From Lachnospiraceae bacterium MD335 (lineage in GTDB: Bacteria; Bacillota; Clostridia; Lachnospirales; Lachnospiraceae), in the NCBI GenBank assembly GCA_000403335.2, contig KE159631.1, positions 315,671 through 379,670 of the forward strand: 64,000 nt of DNA. Reading direction: 5' to 3'. Below are positions 1-8,103 of the stretch, one piece after another. How positions within the stretch are numbered: the stretch's first letter is position 1; each line of letters starts with the position of its first letter. The position numbers and the translations under genes were made by a program. A model generated the notes under the pieces. That model had not been told where the DNA came from and did no database searches. It saw only the letters and a list, made by a program, of their open reading frames with translations.

Positions 1-16
1 CTCATTATATCATAAA
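1..16. repeat. 16-bp direct repeat, copy 1
   Basis: An identical 16-base AT-rich word (CTCATTATATCATAAA) occurs at 1-16 and again at 80-95, upstream of the alarmone synthetase gene. The 195 bases before that gene hold no convincing coding sequence. The copies may be leader duplications or binding sites; nothing more can be said from sequence. Confidence 0.6.
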
Positions 17-79
17 TTTTCAATTTATGATCAACATTCGCCGTTCGCAAAATGAACAAGTCCACTTTGCTCTCTTGCG

Positions 80-95
80 CTCATTATATCATAAA
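80..95. repeat. 16-bp direct repeat, copy 2
   Basis: Second exact copy of the 16-base word at 1-16. It lies about 100 bases upstream of the chosen start of the RelQ-like gene, a position compatible with a regulatory site or part of the promoter region. Function unknown. Confidence 0.6.
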
Positions 96-195
96 ATAAA
101 TAAAAATACAGTCATAAATTGGTGTGTACGTGCATATAATTTATTCCGGTGGCATCATTTTGTTACCGCGCGTCTGCGCAGAAAAGCATCAAAGA

Positions 196-852
196 ATGGA
201 GAAAAGACAATACATGGAATATCGGGGAAGAGAGGCATCGGATATTGACAGCTGGAAAGAAGTACAGCTTGTCTACAGCTCGGCACTAAAGGAAATCGGA
301 ACGAAGCTTGAGATTTTAAATGATGAATTTCAGCATGTACATAAGTATAATCCGATAGAGCACATCAAGTCACGGATTAAGACATCAGACAGAATTGTTA
401 AAAAGCTCAAAAAGCACGGATACGAGTCCACCATTGAAAATATGGTGCGGTATGTGAACGATATTGCAGGTGTACGCATTATCTGTTCTTTTACAACGGA
501 TGTATACCGCATTGCACAAATGCTGGAGCGGCAAAGGGATTTGAACATTATTGATGTCAAAGATTATATTCAGTATCCCAAATCAAGCGGATATAAAAGC
601 TACCATATGATTGTATCGGTTCCGATTTATCTGTCCGAGCGCAGAGTCGAGGCAAAGGTTGAAATCCAAATCCGGACGGTTGCAATGGATTTTTGGGCAA
701 GCTTAGAGCACAAAATTAATTATAAGTTTGACGTAAATGTACCAGACTATATTCAGGAGGAGCTTTTTGCGTGTGCGAAAATGGTGTCGGAACTTGACGA
801 GAAGATGCTGTCCCTCAATGAGGAAGTAAAGGCATTGGAGCTTGACCGGTAA
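196..852 (+). CDS. relQ: Small alarmone synthetase, RelQ/YjbM type GTP pyrophosphokinase
   Basis: Cytoplasmic enzyme expected to transfer pyrophosphate from ATP to GDP/GTP to make (p)ppGpp in the stringent response. The 218-aa product has the synthetase-only RelA/SpoT layout: an N-terminal helix, the nucleotide-binding segment HIKSRIKTSDRIVKKL (about residues 55-70), DIAGVRIICSF, the PKSSGYKSYHM loop and the VEIQIRTVAMDFWASLEHK core. There is no HD hydrolase, TGS or ACT domain, and the length matches small alarmone synthetases. I take ATG 196 rather than the upstream ATG 124 because family homology begins only near there; the residues before it look like untranslated leader. A hairpin follows at 863-895, so it is probably monocistronic. 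Confidence 0.88.
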   Translation: MEKRQYMEYRGREASDIDSWKEVQLVYSSALKEIGTKLEILNDEFQHVHKYNPIEHIKSRIKTSDRIVKKLKKHGYESTIENMVRYVNDIAGVRIICSFTTDVYRIAQMLERQRDLNIIDVKDYIQYPKSSGYKSYHMIVSVPIYLSERRVEAKVEIQIRTVAMDFWASLEHKINYKFDVNVPDYIQEELFACAKMVSELDEKMLSLNEEVKALELDR

Positions 853-1181
853 AATGAGGAGTGCCCCGATAATTCCTTGCGGAATATACCGGGGCTATTA
901 TGAAAAAATTTATCTATGTGTAATGAAATATTTACTACACCGTTGTTTGCTATGGTCTAATAATACCATTGGTTTATGAATAAAATATGAACAAACTGTA
1001 ATAAGTTTGTTAATCTGTATAGTATTTGCGAACAAATGACGCAAAATATATACAGGATGCATAAAAAACGTTCGCCATAAAGTGACAGTTGTCATCAGGT
1101 AAAATTAATGATAAGATAATGATAACTGTTGAAACAGCGGAAAATGCGTAAGATAGAGAAGAAAGGCAAGGTACGATTGCT
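853..1181. other. Intergenic region with palindromes
   Basis: About 330 bases without a credible gene. Beyond the relQ hairpin it holds two symmetric sites: AACAAACT (990-997) and AGTTTGTT (1004-1011) spaced by six bases, and TGACA-GT-TGTCA at 1083-1094. Both look like possible operators for the gene starting at 1182. I see no strong -35/-10 pair. Confidence 0.4.
863..895 (+). terminator. Hairpin after relQ
   Basis: GCCCCG (863-868) pairs with CGGGGC (890-895), extended by AATTCC (871-876) against GGAAT (881-885). It begins 11 bases after the relQ stop. No clean T tract follows, so termination is likely but not certain. Confidence 0.55.
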
Positions 1182-1847
1182 ATGGATAATTTTATAGATA
1201 AACTGGCGCAGAAATTCAATGCGCAGGAATTGATAAAGGCAAATACGCAGGCGGAGGCAAAGGAGCTTGAAAGGCTGCAGCTTCAGGTGGCAGAGTACGA
1301 GCGGATTTTGCAGGAAATCCGGCGGTTAAATTATAAAAATACAGAGCTTTCCGAGCAGCTTGGCACTATGGTCGGCGAAAATACCGACAAGCTTAATGCG
1401 ATGAAGGAGGACGAGCAGAAGCTTTTATCCGCGCTGCGTGACATCACGGATGAACAGAGTAGAAACAGGGAGGCAGATCTCGAACGCAGGGAAGCGGAAC
1501 GCATTGAGAAAGAGAAGGGTACAGCTTCCGAAATGGAGATGCTGACGGCGCTTTTGGAGGAGAAGTTTCAGCGTGCCGACGATTTTGTACATAAAGAAAA
1601 CGTTAAGGTTTACAGAAATGTGCAGGCTGTGGTGACGGAGGAACTTAAAAAGCATGCGCAAACGGGTAAATCAGCCGATGAGGAATTAAAAAACGCGGTG
1701 GAGTCGCTGGAGCGCGAGTTTGGCAGGCGGATTGGAAAAAAGCTTAATGCGGTGATGATTATTAGCATTTTGTCGCTTATTTTGTCTGCTTCGGGCGTAG
1801 CCTTATATGTACTGCGGCTGTTGATGATGTGGGGTATTATCAAGTAA
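1182..1847 (+). CDS. Coiled-coil protein with C-terminal membrane anchor
   Basis: Not recognised as a named family. The 221-aa product is almost entirely charged, heptad-rich helix (about residues 15-185, many Glu/Lys/Arg/Gln/Leu) and ends in a single hydrophobic segment (about 191-216) with a very short tail. This is a tail-anchored topology with the coiled coil in the cytoplasm. The upstream region has two palindromes that may be operators. The ribosome site is weak (AAGG about ten bases before ATG). It stands alone between relQ and a flavin reductase and shows no sign of transfer. The role could be scaffolding or signalling; I cannot tell. Confidence 0.6.
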   Translation: MDNFIDKLAQKFNAQELIKANTQAEAKELERLQLQVAEYERILQEIRRLNYKNTELSEQLGTMVGENTDKLNAMKEDEQKLLSALRDITDEQSRNREADLERREAERIEKEKGTASEMEMLTALLEEKFQRADDFVHKENVKVYRNVQAVVTEELKKHAQTGKSADEELKNAVESLEREFGRRIGKKLNAVMIISILSLILSASGVALYVLRLLMMWGIIK

Positions 1848-1861
1848 TCGGGGGGATTGGT

Positions 1862-2437
1862 ATGGCAAAAGTTTCGTTTAAGCCGGGAAATATGCTTTAT
1901 CCGCTGCCTGTCGTGTTGGTGAGCGTGGCAGACAATGCGGGAAATACAAACATTATTACGGCGGCGTGGGCAGGAACGGTCTGCACAAATCCGCCGATGT
2001 TGAGCATTTCTATAAGACCGGGCCGTTTTTCCTATCATATGATAGAAGAAACAGGAGAATTTGTCGTAAATCTTACCACAAGGGAACTGGCGTTTGCAAC
2101 AGATTACTGCGGTGTCAGAAGCGGCAGGGACGTAAATAAGTGGAAGGAAGCAAAGCTCACTCCTATGGCGTCAGATGTTGTCAAGGCGCCTTGCATCAAG
2201 GAAAGTCCTGTCAATATTGAGTGCCGGGTGACAGAGGTAAAAAAATTGGGGTCGCATGATTTGTTTATCGCCGAGGTGGCGGCGGTTCATGTTGACGATG
2301 CGTATATGGATCAAAGCGGAGCGTTTCATCTTGCACAGTCCAATCCCATTGTATATTGCCATGGAGAATACTTTGATTTAGGTAAAAAACTCGGAAAATT
2401 TGGGTATAGCGTGAAAAAAAGACTTGACGCCATATAA
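1862..2437 (+). CDS. Flavin reductase family protein (FMN-binding split barrel)
   Basis: A 191-aa cytoplasmic protein of the flavin reductase-like split-barrel family, which binds FMN and often serves as an NAD(P)H:flavin oxidoreductase or flavoredoxin. Visible signatures are the N-terminal PLPVVLVSVAD strand, NIITAAWAGTVCTNPPMLSISI (beginning near residue 28), the GEFVVNL segment, and the C-terminal IVYCHGEYFDLG. Length is normal. I use ATG 1862, where family similarity starts, preceded by GGGGG. It begins just after the coiled-coil gene and ends before a strong terminator at 2493. The electron donor and physiological substrate cannot be told. Confidence 0.85.
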   Translation: MAKVSFKPGNMLYPLPVVLVSVADNAGNTNIITAAWAGTVCTNPPMLSISIRPGRFSYHMIEETGEFVVNLTTRELAFATDYCGVRSGRDVNKWKEAKLTPMASDVVKAPCIKESPVNIECRVTEVKKLGSHDLFIAEVAAVHVDDAYMDQSGAFHLAQSNPIVYCHGEYFDLGKKLGKFGYSVKKRLDAI

Positions 2438-2492
2438 GAAACTGATTATAGTAAAAGTAGCTTCATTAAGAGGAAATTTGTTACAAAGACGT

Positions 2493-2535
2493 AGCATCAA
2501 AAAATCCCGTACGGGGTATTTTTGGTGCTTTTTTT
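2493..2535 (+). terminator. Intrinsic terminator after flavin reductase gene
   Basis: Long stem: AGCATCAAAAAATCCC (2493-2508), loop GTAC, then GGGGTATTTTTGGTGCT (2513-2529), followed by a run of T. A classical rho-independent terminator. Confidence 0.85.
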
Positions 2536-2585
2536 ATGCACAGACCCGTGCAGGGGACGTATGCCGCTAAGGCGGCGCAGGAGCA
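2535..2585 (+). repeat. Structured intergenic repeat, copy 1
   Basis: Starts TATGCACAG and contains the hairpin GCCGC-TAAG-GCGGC. It is about 90% identical over 50 bases to 6572-6621. Both copies sit immediately after the T run of a terminator and upstream of a gene start, which points to a dispersed family of short structured repeats. Confidence 0.7.
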
Positions 2586-2597
2586 AAGGGGTTTTTT

Positions 2598-3158
2598 ATG
2601 AGTCAATTGGATAAGAATATTGCGGAAAATTTAAAAAGAATTAGAAAATCGAGAAACATGAGTCTTGATATGCTTTCGGAAAAGACGGGCGTAAGCAAAA
2701 GTATGCTCGGACAGATTGAACGGGGAGAGTCGAATCCGACAGTGGCGACAATTGCAAAAATTGTGGACGGAATCAAAGTACCGTTTGAGGAATTGATTTA
2801 CGAAAAGACGCATCCGGTTGAAATTATAGACAACGACAAGCTTCCTGTGTATAGGGCGCAGGACGGCGCGTATCAGGTCCGGGCGATTTTTCCATGTGAC
2901 AGGCACAGATGCTTTGAGGTATATGAAGCAAAAATTGAGGCAGGGGAGGGCTGCGCTTCCTTGACGGAAGAAAATGGGTATGAGTACATCATGGTGGTAC
3001 AGGGCGTGCTTACGCTTGAGACGCAGGAGGGCATGTACGAAGTGGCAGCCAATCACGCGATAAAGCTGGATGCGTTAAAACATCACAGATACCACAACAA
3101 AGGCACACAGAGGCTAATCTTAAATATCTTTGTATCCTATGAGGCGTTCGTGTATTAA
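2598..3158 (+). CDS. XRE-family regulator with C-terminal cupin
   Basis: A 186-aa DNA-binding regulator. Residues 8-62 form a helix-turn-helix of the XRE/SinR type (IAENLKRIRKSRNMSLDMLS, then TGVSKSMLGQIERGESNPTV). Residues about 105-180 form a small cupin barrel (AGEGCASLTEENGYEYIMVV, HAIKLDALKHHRYHN) that probably binds a small ligand. This architecture is common for regulators of amino-acid, polyamine or sugar uptake. ATG 2598 has AAAGGGG upstream. The gene is single, bracketed by terminators at 2493 and 3144. Its target genes are not evident here; adjacency alone gives no link to the flavin reductase or M23 genes. Confidence 0.88.
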   Translation: MSQLDKNIAENLKRIRKSRNMSLDMLSEKTGVSKSMLGQIERGESNPTVATIAKIVDGIKVPFEELIYEKTHPVEIIDNDKLPVYRAQDGAYQVRAIFPCDRHRCFEVYEAKIEAGEGCASLTEENGYEYIMVVQGVLTLETQEGMYEVAANHAIKLDALKHHRYHNKGTQRLILNIFVSYEAFVY

Positions 3159-3177
3159 AAACAGGAACGCTTTTTTT
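3144..3177 (+). terminator. Terminator overlapping the end of the XRE-cupin gene
   Basis: GCGTTC (3144-3149) pairs with GAACGC (3165-3170), followed by seven T. The stem begins inside the last codons of the preceding gene; the stop codon at 3156-3158 lies in the loop. Confidence 0.75.
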
Positions 3178-3267
3178 CTTTACATTATTGCAAAAGACTG
3201 TTAATATGTGTTTATGGGTTAAAATTGGAGAGAAATTCGCAATTAGAATCGGAGATTTGATATACAT

Positions 3268-4851
3268 ATGAAAAGGATACATCATTATTATAGAAGAGTT
3301 CGGCTCTGCTGCATTGAAGCGGCAGTTATCACTTTGGCAGTGTGTGCTTTTTTGCTGCCTTCTTTTACGCTATTTGAGAATACAGGAGACAATTATTTTA
3401 CGGTAAACATTAATGGAATATGTGTCGGCAGGCTGGGTTCTGTGGAAAATCTTGACAGGATGCTTGCGGTGGCAAGAAAACAGGTGGCGAAGGATGCGGA
3501 TGGCGACGACCTTGTGTTTATGGACCTGGACATTGAGACGGCTGGAAGCGAACGAATATTCGGGAGCGTTGATGACGATAGAACCGTGGTGGAAAACATG
3601 ACGGAGGTAATGAAGGACAGCATCCGAAGCACGCTGCACCGTTCTTATACCGTCAAGATCAACGAAACGTCCGTGAATTTGGCTTCATATCGTGAAGTAC
3701 ATGAACTTTTGGAGCAGGCGCTTTCGCCGTATGACACAAACAAGGAATATCAGGTAGAGCTTGCGCTTGACAGTCAAAGAGAGGTGAATGTGCTTGAGGC
3801 AGTGGTGACCTCCAAAGAAGCATTGCACGAGGAGCTGGCACAGAGCTTTGAAAAATCAGCGGGAATTGAAGCGGAATTCGAAAAAATGTTCGAAGAAATA
3901 GAGCCTGCGATTGAAAAAGAGTTTGAAGATTATAATTTGGGATTGATTGACATAAACTATGCTGATAAAATAGAAGTAGTGGAAGCTTATTTATTGGAAG
4001 ATGAGCTGTGCACGGTGGAAGAGGCCGTAAACCTTGTGACAAAAGAGCAGGAAACGCAGGTCATCTATAAGGTTGTAGCGGGCGATACGCTTTCCCAAAT
4101 CTGCCTGACCAACAATATTCCTATGGATGAACTGATAGAAATCAACGACGCGTTGGAGGATGAAAACACCATGATACGCGTGGATCAGGAACTGGTTATC
4201 ACGGTTCCCGAACCGGACCTTTCCATTATATGGAAGGAAGAGCAGGTCTACACGGAAGATTATGAGGCGCAGGTGCAGTATATTCCGAATGACGACTGGT
4301 ATACGACACAGAGCGTAACCCTGCAGGAGCCGTCGGCAGGACGGCGAAAGGTTGCTGCCGTGATTGAATATGAAAACGGTCAGGAAATCGGAAGGGAAAT
4401 ATTAAAGGAGCAGGTTTATGCGGAGGCAGTGCCGAAAATTGTAGAACGCGGAACGAAGATACCGCCAACCTACATTAAGCCGATTTCAGGCGGAAGATTA
4501 AGCTCAAACTTTGGCGCGAGAAGCGCACCGACAAAGGGCGCGAGCACAAACCATAAGGGTATCGACTGGGCAGTGCCGATCGGAACTTCCGTTGTAGCGT
4601 CGAACACAGGTACGGTTGCGTTTGCGGGCTGGGCGAGCGGCTACGGATACGCCGTGTATATCAACCATGCGGACGGCAGACAGACGCGGTACGGACATTT
4701 GAGCAAGGTACTTGTAAAGACAGGACAGAGCGTTTCGCAGGGTGAGCGCATTGCGCTTAGCGGCAATACGGGACGAAGCACGGGACCGCATGTACACTTT
4801 GAGATTCGCATTGGCGGCAGCGCAGTCAATCCGTTAAAATACCTAAATTAG
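3268..4851 (+). CDS. Exported LysM-G5-M23 cell-wall endopeptidase
   Basis: A 527-aa murein hydrolase, expected to be anchored to the outside of the membrane and to cut peptide cross-links. Segments in order: N-terminal signal/anchor (about 10-33), a long extracellular helical and strand region, LysM (about 268-315: YKVVAGDTLSQICLTNN), a G5-like strand domain (about 318-395), and a LytM/M23 catalytic domain (about 405-525). Zinc-site motifs are visible: NHKGIDWAVPIG (H, D), GHLSK and GPHVHFEI. Length and architecture match Clostridia homologues. ATG 3268 follows a GGAG at 3250; transcription probably starts in the AT-rich gap after the 3144 terminator. It precedes murA, another wall gene, but murA has its own promoter at 4905. 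Confidence 0.9.
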   Translation: MKRIHHYYRRVRLCCIEAAVITLAVCAFLLPSFTLFENTGDNYFTVNINGICVGRLGSVENLDRMLAVARKQVAKDADGDDLVFMDLDIETAGSERIFGSVDDDRTVVENMTEVMKDSIRSTLHRSYTVKINETSVNLASYREVHELLEQALSPYDTNKEYQVELALDSQREVNVLEAVVTSKEALHEELAQSFEKSAGIEAEFEKMFEEIEPAIEKEFEDYNLGLIDINYADKIEVVEAYLLEDELCTVEEAVNLVTKEQETQVIYKVVAGDTLSQICLTNNIPMDELIEINDALEDENTMIRVDQELVITVPEPDLSIIWKEEQVYTEDYEAQVQYIPNDDWYTTQSVTLQEPSAGRRKVAAVIEYENGQEIGREILKEQVYAEAVPKIVERGTKIPPTYIKPISGGRLSSNFGARSAPTKGASTNHKGIDWAVPIGTSVVASNTGTVAFAGWASGYGYAVYINHADGRQTRYGHLSKVLVKTGQSVSQGERIALSGNTGRSTGPHVHFEIRIGGSAVNPLKYLN

Positions 4852-4904
4852 TGAATTTGCACAAAAAATTATGTGATTTTCAATAATTTCCGATATTCTT
4901 TAGA

Positions 4905-4933
4905 TTTACAAATGTTTAGAAATGGTATATAAT
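4905..4933 (+). promoter_or_regulatory. Sigma-A type promoter for murA
   Basis: TTTACA (4905-4910), 17-base spacer, TATAAT (4928-4933). It differs from consensus only at one -35 base. It lies about 60 bases before the murA start. Confidence 0.75.
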
Positions 4934-4992
4934 CGGATTTTGGTAATATTTTAGTGATAAGTATTTATAAATGATATAGTGTGAGGTGGATG

Positions 4993-6285
4993 ATGGAACA
5001 GTACGCAATTAAAGGCGGAAATCCCCTTGTTGGCGAGGTTGAAATCGGCGGCGCAAAAAATGCAGCGTTGGGCGTACTTGCCGCGGCAATCATGACGGAC
5101 GACATGACGGTTATTGAAAATCTGCCGGACGTAAGGGACATCAACGTGCTTCTTCAGGCTATGGAGAGCATCGGGGTTATTGTATACAGATCGGAACGGC
5201 ATACCGTGCGAATCAATGCATCGATGATTTCAGGGCTTGTCATAGAAGATGATTATATCAAGAAAATCAGGGCGTCTTACTATCTGCTTGGCGCGCTGCT
5301 TGGAAAATATAAGCATGCGGAGGTGGCGCTTCCAGGCGGCTGTAATATCGGCAGCAGGAAGATTGACCTCCACATCAAGGGCTTTAAGGCGCTTGGAGCG
5401 CAGGTGAAGATAGAACATGGTCTGATTATTGCAGATGCAAAACACTTAAAAGGCGCGCATATTTATTTGGATACGGTTTCGGTTGGCGCGACAATCAATA
5501 TTATGCTTGCCGCTGTGCTTGCGGACGGAAAGACCGTATTAGAAAACGCGGCGAAGGAGCCGCATGTGGTAGATGTGGCGAACTTTTTAAACTCGCTTGG
5601 TGCAAACGTTAAGGGAGCGGGTACGGATGTTATCCGGATTTCCGGAGTGAAAAAACTGCATGGCTCGGATTATTCGATTATTCCGGACCAAATTGAGGCG
5701 GGTACATTTATGTTCGGGGCCGCAATTACGAAGGGCGACGTGACGGTGAAAAATGTAATACCAAAGCATTTGGAGTCTACAACGGCGAAGCTGATTGAGA
5801 TGGGCTGTCAGGTGGAGGAATCGGATGACGCGGTGCGCGTTGTGGCATCAAAACGCCTTGAGAGCACACATGTAAAGACGCTTCCCTATCCCGGCTTTCC
5901 GACGGATATGCAGCCGCAGATTGCCGTGTCGCTTGCGCTGGGGAAGGGCACGAGTATTGTGACGGAGAGTATTTTTGACAACCGTTTTAAGTATGTGGAT
6001 GAGCTTGCAAAGATGGGATCGAACATTAAGGTTGAGGGAAATACGGCGATTATAGAGGGCGTGGAGCGCTTTACGAGCGCAAACCTGACGGCGCCCGACT
6101 TGCGCGCAGGCGCGGCGCTTGTGCTGGCATGTCTGACGGCGGAAGGCTTCAGTACGGTGGAAGATATTAAGTATATCGAACGCGGATACGAGGATTTTGA
6201 CGTGAAGCTGCAAAAACTGGGTGCACAGATTGCGAAAGTGGATTCGGATAAGGAGCTTCAGAAGTTTAAGCTGAAGGTTGGTTAA
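4993..6285 (+). CDS. murA: UDP-N-acetylglucosamine 1-carboxyvinyltransferase
   Basis: Cytoplasmic first committed enzyme of peptidoglycan synthesis; it transfers enolpyruvate from PEP to UDP-GlcNAc. The 430-aa product has the EPT fold signatures: GGAKNAAL with Lys22, the active-site loop LPGGCNIGSRKIDLH with the catalytic Cys at residue 117 (fosfomycin target, so a Cys-type enzyme), PYPGFPTDMQPQ, and DLRAGAALVLA near the C-terminus. The length is typical. Of the clustered starts (GTG 4981, ATG 4990, ATG 4993) I prefer 4993, because GAGGTG at 4983-4988 is too close to the others. Firmicutes often carry two MurA paralogues; I cannot say which this is. Confidence 0.93.
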   Translation: MEQYAIKGGNPLVGEVEIGGAKNAALGVLAAAIMTDDMTVIENLPDVRDINVLLQAMESIGVIVYRSERHTVRINASMISGLVIEDDYIKKIRASYYLLGALLGKYKHAEVALPGGCNIGSRKIDLHIKGFKALGAQVKIEHGLIIADAKHLKGAHIYLDTVSVGATINIMLAAVLADGKTVLENAAKEPHVVDVANFLNSLGANVKGAGTDVIRISGVKKLHGSDYSIIPDQIEAGTFMFGAAITKGDVTVKNVIPKHLESTTAKLIEMGCQVEESDDAVRVVASKRLESTHVKTLPYPGFPTDMQPQIAVSLALGKGTSIVTESIFDNRFKYVDELAKMGSNIKVEGNTAIIEGVERFTSANLTAPDLRAGAALVLACLTAEGFSTVEDIKYIERGYEDFDVKLQKLGAQIAKVDSDKELQKFKLKVG

Positions 6286-6317
6286 CCGGACCGCCGTAAA
6301 AATTGCGCAGATTGCAG

Positions 6318-6346
6318 TTGACAAGTGCGTAATCCTGCTATAAGAT
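6318..6346 (+). promoter_or_regulatory. Promoter upstream of SAM riboswitch
   Basis: TTGACA (6318-6323), 17-base spacer, TAAGAT (6341-6346). It is placed so that transcription would begin about 30 bases before the riboswitch P1 stem. Confidence 0.7.
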
Positions 6347-6385
6347 ATAGATGATATGAAAATTCAATATTGAACGAATACTAAT

Positions 6386-6514
6386 CTCTTATTCAGAGTG
6401 GTGGAGGTACAAAGGACCTGTGAAGCTACGGCAACCCCGTTATTTGGAGCGGAAGGTGCCAACCTGAGCGAGTTACTGTTTACATGAAAATGGCGATAGT
6501 TCGAACAATAAGAG
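6386..6514 (+). promoter_or_regulatory. SAM-I (S-box) riboswitch
   Basis: P1 is formed by CTCTTATT (6386-6393) and AATAAGAG (6507-6514). Between them lie the conserved S-box elements: AGAGTGG, GGAGGTAC, GACCTGTGAAGC and GGCAACC, in order. The 3' P1 strand AATAAG is also complementary to CTTATT (6545-6550) in the 5' arm of the downstream terminator, so the classic OFF-with-SAM switch can be drawn from the sequence. It controls metK, a standard target. Confidence 0.92.
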
Positions 6515-6540
6515 GATTTGATTATCGGTAAACAATCACT

Positions 6541-6572
6541 TCCGCTTATTCAGACGAATAGGCGGACTTTTT
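6541..6572 (+). terminator. Riboswitch-controlled terminator
   Basis: TCCGCTTATTC (6541-6551), loop AGAC, GAATAGGCGGA (6556-6566), then CTTTTT. One G-U pair, otherwise perfect. The 5' arm can alternatively pair with the 3' strand of riboswitch P1. Confidence 0.88.
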
Positions 6573-6621
6573 ATGCACAGCCCCATGCAGAGGAAGTATG
6601 CCGCTAAGGCGGCGCATGGGG
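6572..6621 (+). repeat. Structured intergenic repeat, copy 2
   Basis: Near-copy of 2535-2585. Here the structure is complete: CCCCATGC pairs with GCATGGGG around an inner GCCGC-TAAG-GCGGC hairpin. It sits directly after the riboswitch terminator and before the metK ribosome site. Confidence 0.7.
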
Positions 6622-6683
6622 CGCGCGGCGAGTAGTGGAGAAGGTCGTGCCCCTGCTCGATTAATTAGAAGGAGGAAAAATTG

Positions 6684-7892
6684 ATGGAGAAACTATTATT
6701 TACTTCGGAATCCGTAACGGAAGGACATCCCGACAAGGTATGCGACGCTATTTCTGACGCCATTCTTGACGCGCTCATGGAGCAGGACCCGATGAGCCGT
6801 GTTGCCTGCGAGACAGCGACATGTACAGGCTTTGTGCTCGTAACGGGTGAAATTACAACAAAGGCGTACGTAGATATTCCGAAGATTGTGCGCGATACGG
6901 TGAAAGAAATCGGTTATAACAAATCGGAATATGGTTTTGACGGAAATACATGTGCTGTATTTACGGCAATTGACGAGCAGTCAGGCGATATTGCGATGGG
7001 CGTCGATAAGGCGTTGGAGGCGAAACTGTCTAATGCCGATAATTCGGAAAGCAAAATGAGCGACGCCCAAATCGAGGCAATCGGCGCCGGCGATCAGGGT
7101 ATGATGTTTGGTTATGCGACGAATGAGACAGAGGAGTACATGCCCTATCCGATTTCCCTTGCACACAAGCTCGCACTGCAGTTAACCAAGGTGCGCAAGG
7201 ACGGCACATTGAAGTATTTAAGACCTGACGGAAAGACGCAGGTATCCGTAGAGTATGACGAGAACGGAAAGCCTAAGAGACTTGAAGCGGTAGTTCTCTC
7301 GACACAGCATGACGACGACGTAACGCAGGAGCAAATCCATGAGGATATTAAAAAACATGTATTCGACACAATCCTTCCCAAGGAGCTTATTGATGCGGAT
7401 ACAAAGTTCTTTATCAATCCGACAGGACGTTTTGTAATCGGCGGACCGCACGGCGACGCAGGACTTACAGGACGTAAGATTATCGTGGATACCTATGGCG
7501 GATATGCGCGTCACGGCGGCGGGGCATTTTCCGGAAAAGACTGCACAAAGGTGGACAGAAGCGCTGCATACGCTGCAAGATATGTGGCAAAGAACATCGT
7601 AGCAGCAGGACTTGCAGAGAAGTGCGAAATACAGCTTTCTTACGCAATCGGTGTTGCACAGCCGACTTCCGTCAATGTGGATACATTTGGCACAGGTAAG
7701 CTTGACAGTGAAAAGCTTGTTGAGATTGTGCGTGAGAACTTTGACCTGCGTCCGGCAGGAATTATCAAGACACTCAATTTAAGAAGACCGATTTACAAGC
7801 AGACAGCGGCTTACGGACATTTCGGCAGAAATGACCTTGACCTTCCGTGGGAGAAGCTGGATAAGGTGGATGTGTTGAAGAAATATTTATAG
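6684..7892 (+). CDS. metK: S-adenosylmethionine synthetase
   Basis: Cytoplasmic enzyme making SAM from methionine and ATP. The 402-aa product carries the family hallmarks: N-terminal [16 protein letters not shown], the loop [32 protein letters not shown] and [16 protein letters not shown], which contribute ATP, Mg/K and phosphate ligands. Length is normal and no key residue is missing. ATG 6684 is chosen over TTG 6681 because GGAGG at 6671-6675 gives an eight-base spacing. It is expressed behind an S-box riboswitch, so SAM shuts it off. A perfect inverted repeat closes the unit, so it is separate from the island beyond. Confidence 0.96.
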   Translation: MEKLLFTSESVTEGHPDKVCDAISDAILDALMEQDPMSRVACETATCTGFVLVTGEITTKAYVDIPKIVRDTVKEIGYNKSEYGFDGNTCAVFTAIDEQSGDIAMGVDKALEAKLSNADNSESKMSDAQIEAIGAGDQGMMFGYATNETEEYMPYPISLAHKLALQLTKVRKDGTLKYLRPDGKTQVSVEYDENGKPKRLEAVVLSTQHDDDVTQEQIHEDIKKHVFDTILPKELIDADTKFFINPTGRFVIGGPHGDAGLTGRKIIVDTYGGYARHGGGAFSGKDCTKVDRSAAYAARYVAKNIVAAGLAEKCEIQLSYAIGVAQPTSVNVDTFGTGKLDSEKLVEIVRENFDLRPAGIIKTLNLRRPIYKQTAAYGHFGRNDLDLPWEKLDKVDVLKKYL

Positions 7893-7903
7893 AATATTTG
7901 GGG

Positions 7904-7938
7904 ATTTAAAGGAGCAGGCGAGGCCTGCTCCTTTAAAT
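7904..7938. terminator. Perfect 16-bp inverted repeat after metK
   Basis: ATTTAAAGGAGCAGGC (7904-7919), loop GAG, GCCTGCTCCTTTAAAT (7923-7938). The A/T ends of the stem provide a short U-rich 3' arm, but no free T tract follows. It probably separates metK from the island. Confidence 0.7.
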
Positions 7939-7986
7939 ATGGAATAAACACAAAATATATTATAAAATTACAAATTATAAAAATAA

Positions 7987-8015
7987 TTGACAAATATTTT
8001 TTTGAACAGTATAAT
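7987..8015 (+). promoter_or_regulatory. Consensus promoter of the injection-system island
   Basis: Exact TTGACA (7987-7992), 17-base spacer, exact TATAAT (8010-8015). It lies about 90 bases before the first island gene and is the strongest promoter-like site in the window. No operator is obvious beside it. Confidence 0.85.
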
Positions 8016-8103
8016 GAAAAATAGAAGAAAATATTGTCAAAATACAGTTGGCGATGTTCATATATAAAATAAAATCTGTCAGAAGTAAATAGGGGTGAAT
8101 AGC

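Noticed and set aside
27-248. 73-aa frame at the left edge
   Set aside because: It overlaps the RelQ start region, contains both direct repeats, has no ribosome site and no protein-like pattern.
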